Origin: Actinobacteria bacterium UBA4426
Lineage (GTDB): Bacteria > Actinomycetota > Actinomycetes > S36-B12
NCBI GenBank assembly: GCA_002390705.1
Contig: DGQA01000014.1
Span: 278-43,459 of the forward strand
Direction: 5' to 3'
Length of the DNA stretch: 43,182 nt
The notes beneath the pieces were generated by a model. The model saw only the letters and a list, made by a program, of their open reading frames with translations. It made no database searches and was not told the DNA's origin. Below are positions 8,467-16,211 of this stretch, in pieces (within the stretch, counting starts at the first letter, position 1; each line of letters starts with the position of its first letter). Both the position numbers and the translations under genes were made by a program.

Positions 8467-9309
8467 TCAATCCCCGGCACTCGACGAAATACTGATGCCA
8501 ACCAAACCAGGACCCGCATGGACGCCGATAACCGGGCTCACTTCGCTGACCAGTAGCCGTGCGTCCGGCAGTTGTTCACCGAGCATCCCGGCGCACTGGT
8601 CGACCAGAATTCGATCTCCAAAGTACTGGAGTCCGATCAGTGCGTGCTCACGGGCTTGGGCAGATTCCACAGCAAGTCGCACCAATTCAGCTAATGCCTT
8701 AGCTTTGGTGCGCACTTTTTCTTTTAACACCACCTCACCATTCGTGATGCTCATGATTGGCTTCACCGAGAGTGCGGTTCCCAGACGGGCACTGGTCGGG
8801 CTGATGCGCCCACCACGCTTGAGGTACTCCAAACTGTGCACATAGAAAAATACTTGCGACTGGCGAACACCGCTTTCCACCACTAGGAGAACCTCTGGTG
8901 CACTGGCGCCCGCTCGCGCGACTCGTGCCGCGTTGATCACCGGGAATCCAAGTGCAAGTCCAACACTGAGTGAATCGCAGACACTCACTTCAATGGCACT
9001 GGTCCGGCCAGCCAGCACGGCCGATTCAAAAGTCCCCGACAATTTCGAGGACAAAGTAGCAACCACTACCTGATCAAAGCCCTCATCAGCTAAAGCCGCA
9101 AAAACTCTCTCGAACGCCTCAGGTGTGGAGCGAGAAGTAGTGACCTTTACCCCGTCCGTTACGGCTTGGGCGAGATCTATCGATCCACCCGGAGGCAGAA
9201 CCACGCCATCAACCAGTACATCCACGGGCACGACGCGGATTCCCAATTCGTCGACCAGGTCACTGGGGATTCCAGCACTGCTATCCGTAACAACGGCTAC
9301 ACCACCCAT
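8467..9309 (-). CDS. degV: DegV family fatty-acid-binding protein
   Basis: A 280-residue DegV protein. The family binds fatty acids and, in Firmicutes, serves as FakB, which presents them to a kinase. N-terminal VAVVTDSSAGIP, the TSRSTPEAF loop, LSSKLSGTFESA and the KRGGRIS segment are all present. ATG 9309 is chosen because the family normally starts right before VAVVTDS. A TTG at 9324, directly abutting the leuS stop, is the alternative; neither has a strong ribosome site. No FakA kinase is in the window, so the acyl acceptor is unknown. The neighbourhood comEA/degV/OctT-like is shared with Mycobacterium, except that leuS lies between degV and the OctT-like gene here. Confidence 0.92.
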   Translation of the reverse strand: MGGVAVVTDSSAGIPSDLVDELGIRVVPVDVLVDGVVLPPGGSIDLAQAVTDGVKVTTSRSTPEAFERVFAALADEGFDQVVVATLSSKLSGTFESAVLAGRTSAIEVSVCDSLSVGLALGFPVINAARVARAGASAPEVLLVVESGVRQSQVFFYVHSLEYLKRGGRISPTSARLGTALSVKPIMSITNGEVVLKEKVRTKAKALAELVRLAVESAQAREHALIGLQYFGDRILVDQCAGMLGEQLPDARLLVSEVSPVIGVHAGPGLVGISISSSAGD

Positions 9310-9324
9310 AAGCGCGGAACCCAA

Positions 9325-11826
9325 CTATTCGAGAACAATGTTGACGAGTTTGGGCGCCCGGACAACTACCATCCGGATCTCCAGGCCCTCGAGCGCATTC
9401 ACAACCTCCGGTGACGCCAATGCCAGTGCCTCTAAATCAGTCTGGGAAATATCCGGGCTCACCTCAAGCTTGTCCTTTATCTTTCCAGCTACCTGAACAA
9501 CGCAGGTGACCAAATCTTCCACTAACAACGTTGGGTCAACACTGGGCCAAGCAGCCCGAGCCACGGTAGGGGCATGTCCCAGCCGCATCCAGATGTCCTC
9601 AGCGGTATACGGACAGACCACCGAAAGCATGATCGCAACAGTTTCGACCGCTTCACGCACGGCCGGATCGGTGGGTCCACAACCTGAATCAATCGCTTTC
9701 CGGGTTGCGTTGACCAGTTCCATCACCCGGGCAACCAACACGTTAAACCGCATGGACTCCACACTCAGTTCGGCATCACGAATGGCTTTGTGCGTTGCCT
9801 TGCGCAAAGACAGATCTCCGGCTGTCACGTCCGCTCCCACTGGACTGCTCACGTCACCGGCGAGACGCCACGCCCGGGCCAAGAATTTCTTGGACCCTGA
9901 CGGTGACACTTCGGCCCAATCGACATCGTCTTCGGGTGGCCCGGCAAACACCATGGACAACCGAATTGCATCAACACCGTTGATTTCGAGTTCGTCAGTC
10001 AAACGGACCAAGTTACCGCGCGACTTGCTCATCGCACTACCATCTTTGAGCACCATGCCTTGATTCAGCAGACGAGTAAATGGCTCCACAAAATCGACCA
10101 GGCCCATGTCGTGAGCGACCTTCACCCAGAATCTTGCGTACAGCAAATGCAGGATTGCGTGCGTTACTCCCCCGACATACTGGTCAACCGGTAGCCACTC
10201 AGCCACTTTCTTCGGATCAAACGCAGCCTCGGAGTTTTGTGAATCTGCATACCGCAGGAAGTACCACGACGAGTCAACGAAGGTGTCCATGGTGTCGGTA
10301 TCGCGCAATGCCGGAGCGCCACAATTTGGGCACGGAACGTTCACCCACTCTTGCGCGGTTGCAAGGGGAGACACCCCTTTGGGGCTGAGGTCAAGCCCTT
10401 CGGTGCTGGGAAGTTCGACGGGAAGCTGATCCTCGGGTACCGGAATTTCACCGCACTTTTCACAGTGAATGATCGGGATCGGTGTCCCCCAGTAACGCTG
10501 ACGCGAAATCAACCAATCACGCAATCGGTAGTTCGTTGCCGAGTCGCCGGTACCGCGTTCGCGCAGCAAGTCAATCATTTGATCAATTGCCTCAGTCTTA
10601 CCCAATCCATCAAGTGGACCAGAGTTAATGTGAGGTCCGTCATCACCAGTTGCTATTCCCGTCACGAGCGGATCTTGCTCACTTGCCACAACTACTGTCA
10701 CCGGTAACTCAAATGTACGCGCGAAGTCAAGGTCACGCTGGTCATGAGCCGGTACCGCCATGATCGCGCCCGTGCCGTAATCCGCGAGAACATAATCCGC
10801 CGCATATACCGGAATCTTTTCGCCATTAACCGGATTGATTGCATAACGTTGCAGAAACACCCCGGTTTTTTCGCGACCAGATTCCAGTCGATCCATTTCC
10901 GATGTTGCCTTGACTTTTTCCAAGTAGGTGTTGAACTCCGCTTCGGCTGGCGTCCCCGCGGCCAATTCGGCCGCTAATCCTGAGTCAACTGCGACCACGA
11001 AAAAAGTTGCACCGAACAGTGTGTCAGGGCGCGTGGTGTACACACTTACCGGCTCGTCTCTGCCTTCAACGGCGAATTCGACGTGAGCGCCCTGGGAGCG
11101 ACCAATCCAGTTCCGCTGCATGAGCAAAACTTTCTCCGGCCACTTTCCCTCGAGCTGATCCATGTCCGCCAGCAGGCGATCTGCGTAATCGGTGATCCGC
11201 AAGTACCACTGAGCAAGTTTTTTCTTGGTGACTTGTGAGTCACAACGTTCACAAAGTCCAGCAACAACTTGTTCGTTAGCGAGCACTGTTTGACATTGGG
11301 TGCACCAGTTAACAGCGCTGTATTTGCGGTACGCCAAGCCGCGCTTAAACATCTGTAAAAAAAACCACTGATTCCAGCGGTAATAGGTGGGATCGCAGGT
11401 GTAGAGAACTCGATCCCAATCAAATGAACAGGCATAGTTCCGCATTGATAATTTTTGTTGTTCAATATTTGTATAGGTCCAAGTGCCCGGATCAACATTG
11501 TTTTTAATCGCGGCATTTTCAGCAGGTAACCCAAATGCATCCCAACCAATCGGGTGCAAAACATTGAATCCTTTAAGAACCCAGTATCGAGCAATCACGT
11601 CCCCGATCGCATATGCCTCTGCGTGTCCCATGTGTAAATCACCTGACGGGTAAGGGAACATGTCACACACGTACTTCTTGGGGCGAGTGTCCGCTGGGTC
11701 ACCCGAACGAAATGGCGCTAACTCGTCCCAGATCGGCAGCCACCGCTGCTGAATCGTGGTGAAGTCATAGCGTTCGGCGTCGCGGGGATCGCTACTTGGT
11801 TCTTTGTTGGTCTGGGGGGTGCTCAC
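9325..11826 (-). CDS. leuS: Leucyl-tRNA synthetase
   Basis: An 833-residue class I synthetase that charges tRNA-Leu. The HIGH-type motif HMGH is at 65-68 inside PYPSGDLHMGHAEAYAIGD. A Cys-rich zinc insertion (WCTQC and CERC) follows near 175-195, then the CP1 editing domain with TTRPDTLFGAT, the catalytic MSKSRGN near residue 597, and the anticodon-binding C-terminus. It starts with GTG at 11826. Length is at the short end of the usual range. The gene runs straight into degV (stop abuts the alternative degV start). A leuS gene at this spot interrupts the degV/OctT-like adjacency known from Mycobacterium. The 71 bases upstream are too short for a T-box leader. Confidence 0.97.
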   Translation of the reverse strand: MSTPQTNKEPSSDPRDAERYDFTTIQQRWLPIWDELAPFRSGDPADTRPKKYVCDMFPYPSGDLHMGHAEAYAIGDVIARYWVLKGFNVLHPIGWDAFGLPAENAAIKNNVDPGTWTYTNIEQQKLSMRNYACSFDWDRVLYTCDPTYYRWNQWFFLQMFKRGLAYRKYSAVNWCTQCQTVLANEQVVAGLCERCDSQVTKKKLAQWYLRITDYADRLLADMDQLEGKWPEKVLLMQRNWIGRSQGAHVEFAVEGRDEPVSVYTTRPDTLFGATFFVVAVDSGLAAELAAGTPAEAEFNTYLEKVKATSEMDRLESGREKTGVFLQRYAINPVNGEKIPVYAADYVLADYGTGAIMAVPAHDQRDLDFARTFELPVTVVVASEQDPLVTGIATGDDGPHINSGPLDGLGKTEAIDQMIDLLRERGTGDSATNYRLRDWLISRQRYWGTPIPIIHCEKCGEIPVPEDQLPVELPSTEGLDLSPKGVSPLATAQEWVNVPCPNCGAPALRDTDTMDTFVDSSWYFLRYADSQNSEAAFDPKKVAEWLPVDQYVGGVTHAILHLLYARFWVKVAHDMGLVDFVEPFTRLLNQGMVLKDGSAMSKSRGNLVRLTDELEINGVDAIRLSMVFAGPPEDDVDWAEVSPSGSKKFLARAWRLAGDVSSPVGADVTAGDLSLRKATHKAIRDAELSVESMRFNVLVARVMELVNATRKAIDSGCGPTDPAVREAVETVAIMLSVVCPYTAEDIWMRLGHAPTVARAAWPSVDPTLLVEDLVTCVVQVAGKIKDKLEVSPDISQTDLEALALASPEVVNALEGLEIRMVVVRAPKLVNIVLE

Positions 11827-11897
11827 AGCTAGGTCAACCGTCCTTTTTCAGTACGTGGGTAACTCTTACAAAAATTTGGCAAAGTCTCGACGTAAGA

Positions 11898-12668
11898 CTA
11901 TCGGGCCCTGCCCCGTGGCTCTCTGCTGATCGCGGCAGTGAGTTCGCCAGCAAATTTGGAGCCAACCTGCTCGTGGGTGTACCACGACCAATGCATTCCG
12001 TCCGGATTCGCGTCACCGCTAGATAGGCCGTGGAGGACCGGATTTTCGATGTCCACCATGGGAACATCAAGGGACGCCGCCCAGCTAAACGCTGATGCCC
12101 GGGCCTGATCGTGATACTTCTGGGATGGGTAATAAGAGCTGTAGTAAGGCGAAGGTGTCATGGCAATAATGGGAATGTCCCCTGAAATCGCCCGAACCGC
12201 TTGAACGATCCGAGTGAGATACCGATCGGTGGCGCTCTGGGGAAGTTGGCGCATCAGCCCACCGGTGGCCCGCATGATTTTGGGCGCGAGATCTCGGTAG
12301 AGCCGCCGGGTGCGCCTGCGCACCCTGCCTGGGCGCAGGTACGGTATGCCTTCGCGCAAATAGGTGGGGATCACTGCCGGTAATTGATCCATGCCCCCAA
12401 CAGCGATGATCACGGCGCTGGCCCGGGGCAAATAGGTGCCGAAAACCACGGGGTCCTTGGTGAGCGCCCACCACGCATCCCGGGATGCCCAGCCTTCTCG
12501 GGCAACCAGATCCACCTCAACCGGTGATCCGAAATGGACGGCGATCTGTGCTGCCGCAAGATTGGGAAACAATCGTGGGTCAGTGGGGGCAACAATTCCC
12601 TGCGGGCCTTGAAAGGCGAGGGAGTCCCCGAGCACTAGGACATGGCGCAATTTCTCGGATGAACCCAC
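11898..12668 (-). CDS. octT: SGNH hydrolase family protein, OctT-like acyltransferase
   Basis: A 256-residue SGNH/GDSL protein. The nucleophile Ser16 sits in LVLGDSLAFQGP, the GGMDQLP block (91-97) fits block III, and Asp223/His226 in NPDGMHW complete the triad. The sequence pattern (REGWASRDAWWALTKDP, YLRPGRVRRR) and the position between degV and a phosphoglycerate-phosphatase-like gene match Rv2418c of Mycobacterium, the diglucosylglycerate octanoyltransferase OctT, which acylates the primer of methylglucose lipopolysaccharide. That homology is from memory; the substrate in this organism is unproven and no glucosyl-3-phosphoglycerate synthase is in the window. The start is GTG 12668, 17 bases from the divergent EamA start; a TTG at 12650 is an alternative. 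No signal peptide, so cytoplasmic. Confidence 0.75.
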   Translation of the reverse strand: MGSSEKLRHVLVLGDSLAFQGPQGIVAPTDPRLFPNLAAAQIAVHFGSPVEVDLVAREGWASRDAWWALTKDPVVFGTYLPRASAVIIAVGGMDQLPAVIPTYLREGIPYLRPGRVRRRTRRLYRDLAPKIMRATGGLMRQLPQSATDRYLTRIVQAVRAISGDIPIIAMTPSPYYSSYYPSQKYHDQARASAFSWAASLDVPMVDIENPVLHGLSSGDANPDGMHWSWYTHEQVGSKFAGELTAAISREPRGRAR

Positions 12669-12685
12669 TCCCCTAGTGTGCCGTC

Positions 12686-13564
12686 ATGTCCAAACGCGGT
12701 GTGATCCTGTTCCTGAGCTTGGGCCTTCTTTGGGGAATCCCTTATCTTCTGATTAAGGTCAGCGTTGAGTTTCTTTCCCCCGAAGTAATTATTTTCTTAC
12801 GAGTATTCTTGGCCGCGATAATTTTGATGCCGGTGGTCGTCAAGCGTGGCTACTTACGTCTGCTCGAGGGTCATTGGAAATGGGTTTTTGTTTTTGCAAT
12901 CATCGAGATCGCGTTCCCATTCGGGGCACTGACTTTCGCTGAGATCAAGTTAAGTAGTTCGACAGCCGGGTTGTTGATCGCGGCCGTTCCCATCGTCAGC
13001 GCGATTTTCGCCTGGCGCCTAGGAATCGATGATCGAGTCACTGGCATGCGAGTTCTTGGCTTAGCCATTGGAATTATTGGTGTTGCCTCACTGGTGGGCC
13101 TGGATGTGACCGGGACCGAACTATTTTCCGTTGCGCTTCTTGGAATCACCGTGGTCGGTTACGCACTGGGGCCGATCATTGTTTCCCAAAAACTATCCCA
13201 GGCTCCCGCACTGGCCGTAATAGCAATGGCGATGGTGATTAACTCGGTTATCTATGCTCCGCTGGCATTTATCAGCCGACCCACCGAAAGTGTACCGATG
13301 AATGTCTGGCTTTCTGTTGCCATTCTTGGCGCGGTCTGCACCGCACTTACTTTCATATTGTTCTTCTCCTTGGTCGCCGAAGTGGGACCAGCCCGAACGA
13401 CCGTAATTACCTACATCAACCCCGCGGTCGCCGTGATCCTCGGCGTTCTAGTTTTGAGCGAACCGATAACTCTTGGGCTGATCGTTGGCTTCCCACTGAT
13501 CCTGCTGGGATCTTTTTTAGCGACCCGCAAAGGCCCCGCTTTTGAAAGCGAGCCGATGGGCTGA
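12686..13564 (+). CDS. EamA/DMT family transporter
   Basis: A 292-residue integral membrane protein with about ten hydrophobic helices arranged as two EamA repeats (about 5-135 and 145-285), the layout of drug/metabolite exporters such as RhaT and YdcZ relatives. The substrate cannot be read from sequence; amino acids, nucleosides or drugs are all possible. ATG 12686 lies only 17 bases from the start of the divergent OctT-like gene and has no ribosome site, so a leaderless transcript is likely. The conserved SSSTAGLLIAAVPI stretch in the first repeat and the TVITYINPAVAVILG stretch in the last helices are typical. It is one of three complete plus-strand protein genes here and breaks the leftward run, so it was probably inserted between octT and gpgP. 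Confidence 0.88.
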   Translation: MSKRGVILFLSLGLLWGIPYLLIKVSVEFLSPEVIIFLRVFLAAIILMPVVVKRGYLRLLEGHWKWVFVFAIIEIAFPFGALTFAEIKLSSSTAGLLIAAVPIVSAIFAWRLGIDDRVTGMRVLGLAIGIIGVASLVGLDVTGTELFSVALLGITVVGYALGPIIVSQKLSQAPALAVIAMAMVINSVIYAPLAFISRPTESVPMNVWLSVAILGAVCTALTFILFFSLVAEVGPARTTVITYINPAVAVILGVLVLSEPITLGLIVGFPLILLGSFLATRKGPAFESEPMG

Positions 13565-13645
13565 GGTCAATAATCTGGAATCTGGAGCAAGATTTCCCGC
13601 AGAATTTTATCTTCGGACTCATTCTCGTGAATTTTTGGGGGGAAG

Positions 13646-14125
13646 TCAGGAGCTAGTTCGATCAGAGACTGCCGGTCGTAAATAGGTTCCAGCCCTTAAC
13701 TTCCCAATAGCCATGAGCCATGAGCCAAACATTAGAGTCAAGGCAGAAAATGAGAAAACAACAAGCTGACCAGCCATGTGGTTCATGTGGTTCATGTGGT
13801 AGACCATCGCGCCGAGCAACATTGCAGCCATTAACCTGGACGAGGCGAAAACCCCACTATTCGGATTGCGCAACTCCGCAGTAACATCCTCCGGGGCAAG
13901 AAAAGCGCGAAGCACAAATGCGAATACGACAAACAGCCAGACGATTGCTGAGAAAATAAAGAAAGCTGACACGATCAGTGTGACTGATGAGCCCAAACCG
14001 CTATAGGCGAACCATGCCGCCGTACAGCCGACGAGCCCTAGAACGAGTCCAAACGTTCCGACGGGAATTCGAAGGCAAAATTTAATAAATTTCGGGTAAC
14101 GAGTAGCTCCTTGATTACGAATCAT
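13646..14125 (-). pseudogene. Truncated TehA/SLAC1 (TDT) family transporter
   Basis: The 159 codons align in my memory with the first four helices of E. coli TehA: RIPVGTFGLVLGLVG matches its NLPAGYFGIVLGTIG, then AELRNP matches AEVRHP, and the frame ends at TYLRPAVSD where TehA has LYLPTVANN. Full proteins have about 320 residues and ten helices; only four helices are present, and none of the three frames beyond the stop continues the family. It is therefore most likely a 3'-deleted relic, although a good ribosome site (GGAG, 4 bases before ATG 14125) remains. A 9-base tandem repeat CATGTGGTT (13775-13800) encodes HMNHMNHM in helix 3, an oddity absent from the family. tRNA-Ala is 105 bases away. 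Confidence 0.7.
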
Positions 14126-14230
14126 GAAGCTCCGATCGGGAACCCCACTCTCGTGACGCGAGCGTATCCCAAGCGTGAAATTAGCCTATGCAGCGCCGGA
14201 CTCACCAAATTTTATTACTTTTTTTACTTG

Positions 14231-14303
14231 TGGAGCTGAGGGGACTCGAACCCCTGACCCCCTGCATGCCATGCAGGTGCGCTACCAGCTGCGCCACAGC
14301 CCC
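14231..14303 (-). tRNA. tRNA-Ala (anticodon GGC)
   Basis: A 73-base cloverleaf: acceptor GGGGCTG with CAGCTCC (one G-U), D arm GCGCAGCTGGTAGCGC, anticodon stem CCTGC/GCAGG with loop ATGGCAT giving GGC (reads GCC), and T arm AGGGGTTCGAGTCCCCT. Discriminator A; CCA is not encoded. Transcribed leftward between the gpgP-like gene and the tehA relic. Confidence 0.97.
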
Positions 14304-14367
14304 TTGAAGGGATATTTAGTTGTTGGTGTTGTGATTCTTCGCGAGGGGAAAGCATATCCGTGTCCTA

Positions 14368-15018
14368 CTAGCGGTCATCTCCTAGGGCAGCCACCGGAAG
14401 TGACTTCGCGTTGTATTCCTGAAGTCGCCACGGCGGACCATATGGTGAGTCCTTTTCAGTCAGCACAGACCAGGCGCAGTTGCTCAGAACCCCCAGCACG
14501 GCCCAATGTTCTGGTGGTAGTTCCAACATCATCGCGATTGCCGCTCTTGCGCTCCCGCCATGGGTCACCACTACCAAGGTTTCCTGCTGGTCAACCCTGG
14601 TCAACTCTTGATTGATCACTTCAGTCATTCGCTGAGCAACTTCAGTGCGACTCTCGCCGCCACCGGGTCGAAGGTTGGAGCCTGCTGCCCATGCCGCCAA
14701 CTCGTCACCGTAATTGGCCACGAGTACGTCCCTGGTCAAACCTTCCCATGTCCCAGCGTGCGTTTCCCGTAGACCTTCAAAAGTCGCGACTTCGATATTG
14801 GTCAATTCTGACAATGCTTGAGCCGTGCGTGAAGCTCGAACCAAATCAGAGGAGATGATCCGGGATGGTTGCAGATCAGCCAGTAGTTTTGCCGCTTCGG
14901 AAGCTTGGCCCAAACCAACATTATCTAATGGGATATCAGACTGACCTTGGAAACGACGTTGCGCATTCCACTCGGTGCGACCATGTCGCCAAAAAACAAT
15001 CCGACGCCCTGAACTCAC
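14368..15018 (-). CDS. gpgP: Histidine phosphatase, GpgP-like (phosphoglycerate mutase superfamily)
   Basis: A 216-residue histidine phosphatase. The catalytic RHGRTEWN is near residues 12-19, followed by the substrate loop FQGQSDIPLD, SSDLVRASRTA, the proton donor Glu in GLRETHAGTWEG, and the second His in VVVTHGGSARA. In Mycobacterium the gene at this place (Rv2419c) is glucosyl-3-phosphoglycerate phosphatase, beside rsfS and nadD and next to octT; the same context holds here, so GpgP is the best guess. A broad acid phosphatase or a cobalamin/RNase-H-associated phosphatase role cannot be excluded. The start GTG 15018 is chosen because GGAG lies 8 bases upstream and the rsfS stop ends 2 bases before it; the frame is open further into rsfS. 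Confidence 0.8.
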   Translation of the reverse strand: MSSGRRIVFWRHGRTEWNAQRRFQGQSDIPLDNVGLGQASEAAKLLADLQPSRIISSDLVRASRTAQALSELTNIEVATFEGLRETHAGTWEGLTRDVLVANYGDELAAWAAGSNLRPGGGESRTEVAQRMTEVINQELTRVDQQETLVVVTHGGSARAAIAMMLELPPEHWAVLGVLSNCAWSVLTEKDSPYGPPWRLQEYNAKSLPVAALGDDR

Positions 15019-15020
15019 GC

Positions 15021-15395
15021 TTAGCGCTCCGTATTGATTGAAGAAGGAAGCTCGATCAGGGGACAATCTTTCCAAAGCCGTTCGAGTGCATAATGAATTC
15101 GCTCCTCCGCCAATTGGACGTGAACCACAATGTCGCCATAATCAATGAGAATCCAGGTGGCCTCACTTGCCCCTTCTTTTCGCAGCCGCTTCTCCCCCGC
15201 CACGTGCAAGGCCTCTTCAATTGCATTGACGATTCCTCGGACCTGCAACTCATTCGCTCCTGAACACAGAACAAAGCAATCAGTGATCACAAGTTGCTCA
15301 CTGACGTCGATGATCACAATGTCTGTAGCGAGTTTTTCGGCGGCGGCTCGGGCCGCGATCAGAGCCGAGTCAATGGCGCTTTGTAATGCGGGCAT
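15021..15395 (-). CDS. rsfS: Ribosomal silencing factor RsfS
   Basis: A 124-residue RsfS/Iojap protein. It binds L14 on the large subunit and blocks subunit joining when nutrients are scarce. Family features are DIVIIDVSEQLVITDCFVLCSG near 25-46, WILIDYGDIVVHV near 81-93 and the closing YALERLWKD. ATG 15395 is the only sensible start. It sits between nadD (21 bases upstream) and the gpgP-like gene (2 bases downstream), the usual actinobacterial nadD-rsfS-gpgP operon. Confidence 0.96.
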   Translation of the reverse strand: MPALQSAIDSALIAARAAAEKLATDIVIIDVSEQLVITDCFVLCSGANELQVRGIVNAIEEALHVAGEKRLRKEGASEATWILIDYGDIVVHVQLAEERIHYALERLWKDCPLIELPSSINTER

Positions 15396-15416
15396 GTGGT
15401 GAGGGTTCCTATCTCG

Positions 15417-16010
15417 TTAGTTTCGGTAAAGCGTGTGTGCCTGGATATATTCATTAACTTCTGGTGATACGAGTTGGGCAATTGATTCCTTGTGTTCCAC
15501 TTTAAATCGGATTTCGGTGCTGGAAATCTCCCATCCCGGTACATCAATAAAGTCGCACGGAAAATTCTCTATTTCTTCGTGCTGTTCTCCGGGACGCGCT
15601 ACAACAACTATCCGGACAGTCTGAGCGATCCCTGTGGGGTCTTTCCACTGAGGAAAACTGTGATACGCGTCAGCGCCCAAAATCAAGAACCATTCGGCGC
15701 TGTCATTAGGGTGTTGTTGGGTGAATTCTTGGGTAAGGCCGATAATCGTATCGATAGTGTAGGTGTTACCTGGTCGACCAAGATCAATTGTACTCAGTTG
15801 CACCCAGTCGTGTTCCTGAGCGACGAGTTCACACATTGCGCGCCGCTGCTCGCTGCTGGCCACAACCTGCTCACGGTGATACGGAATACCAGCCGGGACT
15901 AAATAAACGAAATCAAGAACGCAACGTTCGCGCGCAATGTGCGCGGCCTCTAGGTGGGCCAGGTGGATCGGATCAAATGAACCGCCCAGAATTCCAATCC
16001 GAAACCGCAC
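15417..16010 (-). CDS. nadD: Nicotinate-mononucleotide adenylyltransferase
   Basis: A 197-residue NadD that joins nicotinate mononucleotide and ATP to make deamido-NAD in NAD synthesis. GILGGSFDPIHLAHL (6-20) carries the nucleotide-binding GxFxPxHxxH signature, and GWEISSTEIR near 164-173 supplies the ISSTxIR motif. It starts with GTG at 16010, 6 bases after the stop of the 50-codon gene upstream, with no ribosome site of its own. Translation is therefore probably coupled to that small gene. Length and motifs are normal. Confidence 0.96.
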   Translation of the reverse strand: MRFRIGILGGSFDPIHLAHLEAAHIARERCVLDFVYLVPAGIPYHREQVVASSEQRRAMCELVAQEHDWVQLSTIDLGRPGNTYTIDTIIGLTQEFTQQHPNDSAEWFLILGADAYHSFPQWKDPTGIAQTVRIVVVARPGEQHEEIENFPCDFIDVPGWEISSTEIRFKVEHKESIAQLVSPEVNEYIQAHTLYRN

Positions 16011-16016
16011 GGATGT

Positions 16017-16169
16017 TTAGCGGTCTACATTGATCATGAGGGTGACGATCAACAGCGCGACAAGGGTGAGAAAACCAAAACCACCAATCACGTAAGGGCT
16101 CACGACGCTGCCGCCACCCTCTTCGCTGGCCAAAGCCTCACCAATCTGAGCTACTACTGAAAAATTCAT
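16017..16169 (-). CDS. Small single-pass membrane protein upstream of nadD
   Basis: A 50-residue protein starting ATG 16169 behind a strong ribosome site (GAGGGAG, 4 bases upstream). It has a short acidic N-terminus with a GluGluGlyGlyGly turn, then one hydrophobic helix (about 25-46, YVIGGFGFLTLVALLIVTLM) and a short tail. It closes 6 bases before the nadD start, suggesting coupling. From memory, Actinobacteria often carry a small membrane protein between proA and nadD, so this is likely conserved, but no function is known to me. Coding is supported by the ribosome site, the helix and the spacing. Confidence 0.75.
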   Translation of the reverse strand: MNFSVVAQIGEALASEEGGGSVVSPYVIGGFGFLTLVALLIVTLMINVDR

Positions 16170-16211
16170 GTCACTCCCTCAACCTGCACTTGGCGTAACC
16201 CTACCGGGTCG

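Noticed and set aside
8234..8845. 203-codon plus-strand frame spanning the degV-comEA gap
   Set aside because: Most of it is antisense to degV, it has no family similarity, and no ribosome site precedes its start.
11046..11594. 182-codon minus-strand frame inside leuS
   Set aside because: Lies wholly in another frame of the confident leuS gene with low-complexity content and no start signal.
11827..11897. T-box leader for leuS
   Set aside because: Only 71 bases separate leuS from its neighbour; no stem I, specifier loop or T-box sequence can fit. The valS leader at 35539-35574 is shorter still.
14125..14303. Integrated element at tRNA-Ala
   Set aside because: No integrase and no repeat of the tRNA 3' end was found near the other side of the tehA relic or the EamA gene.
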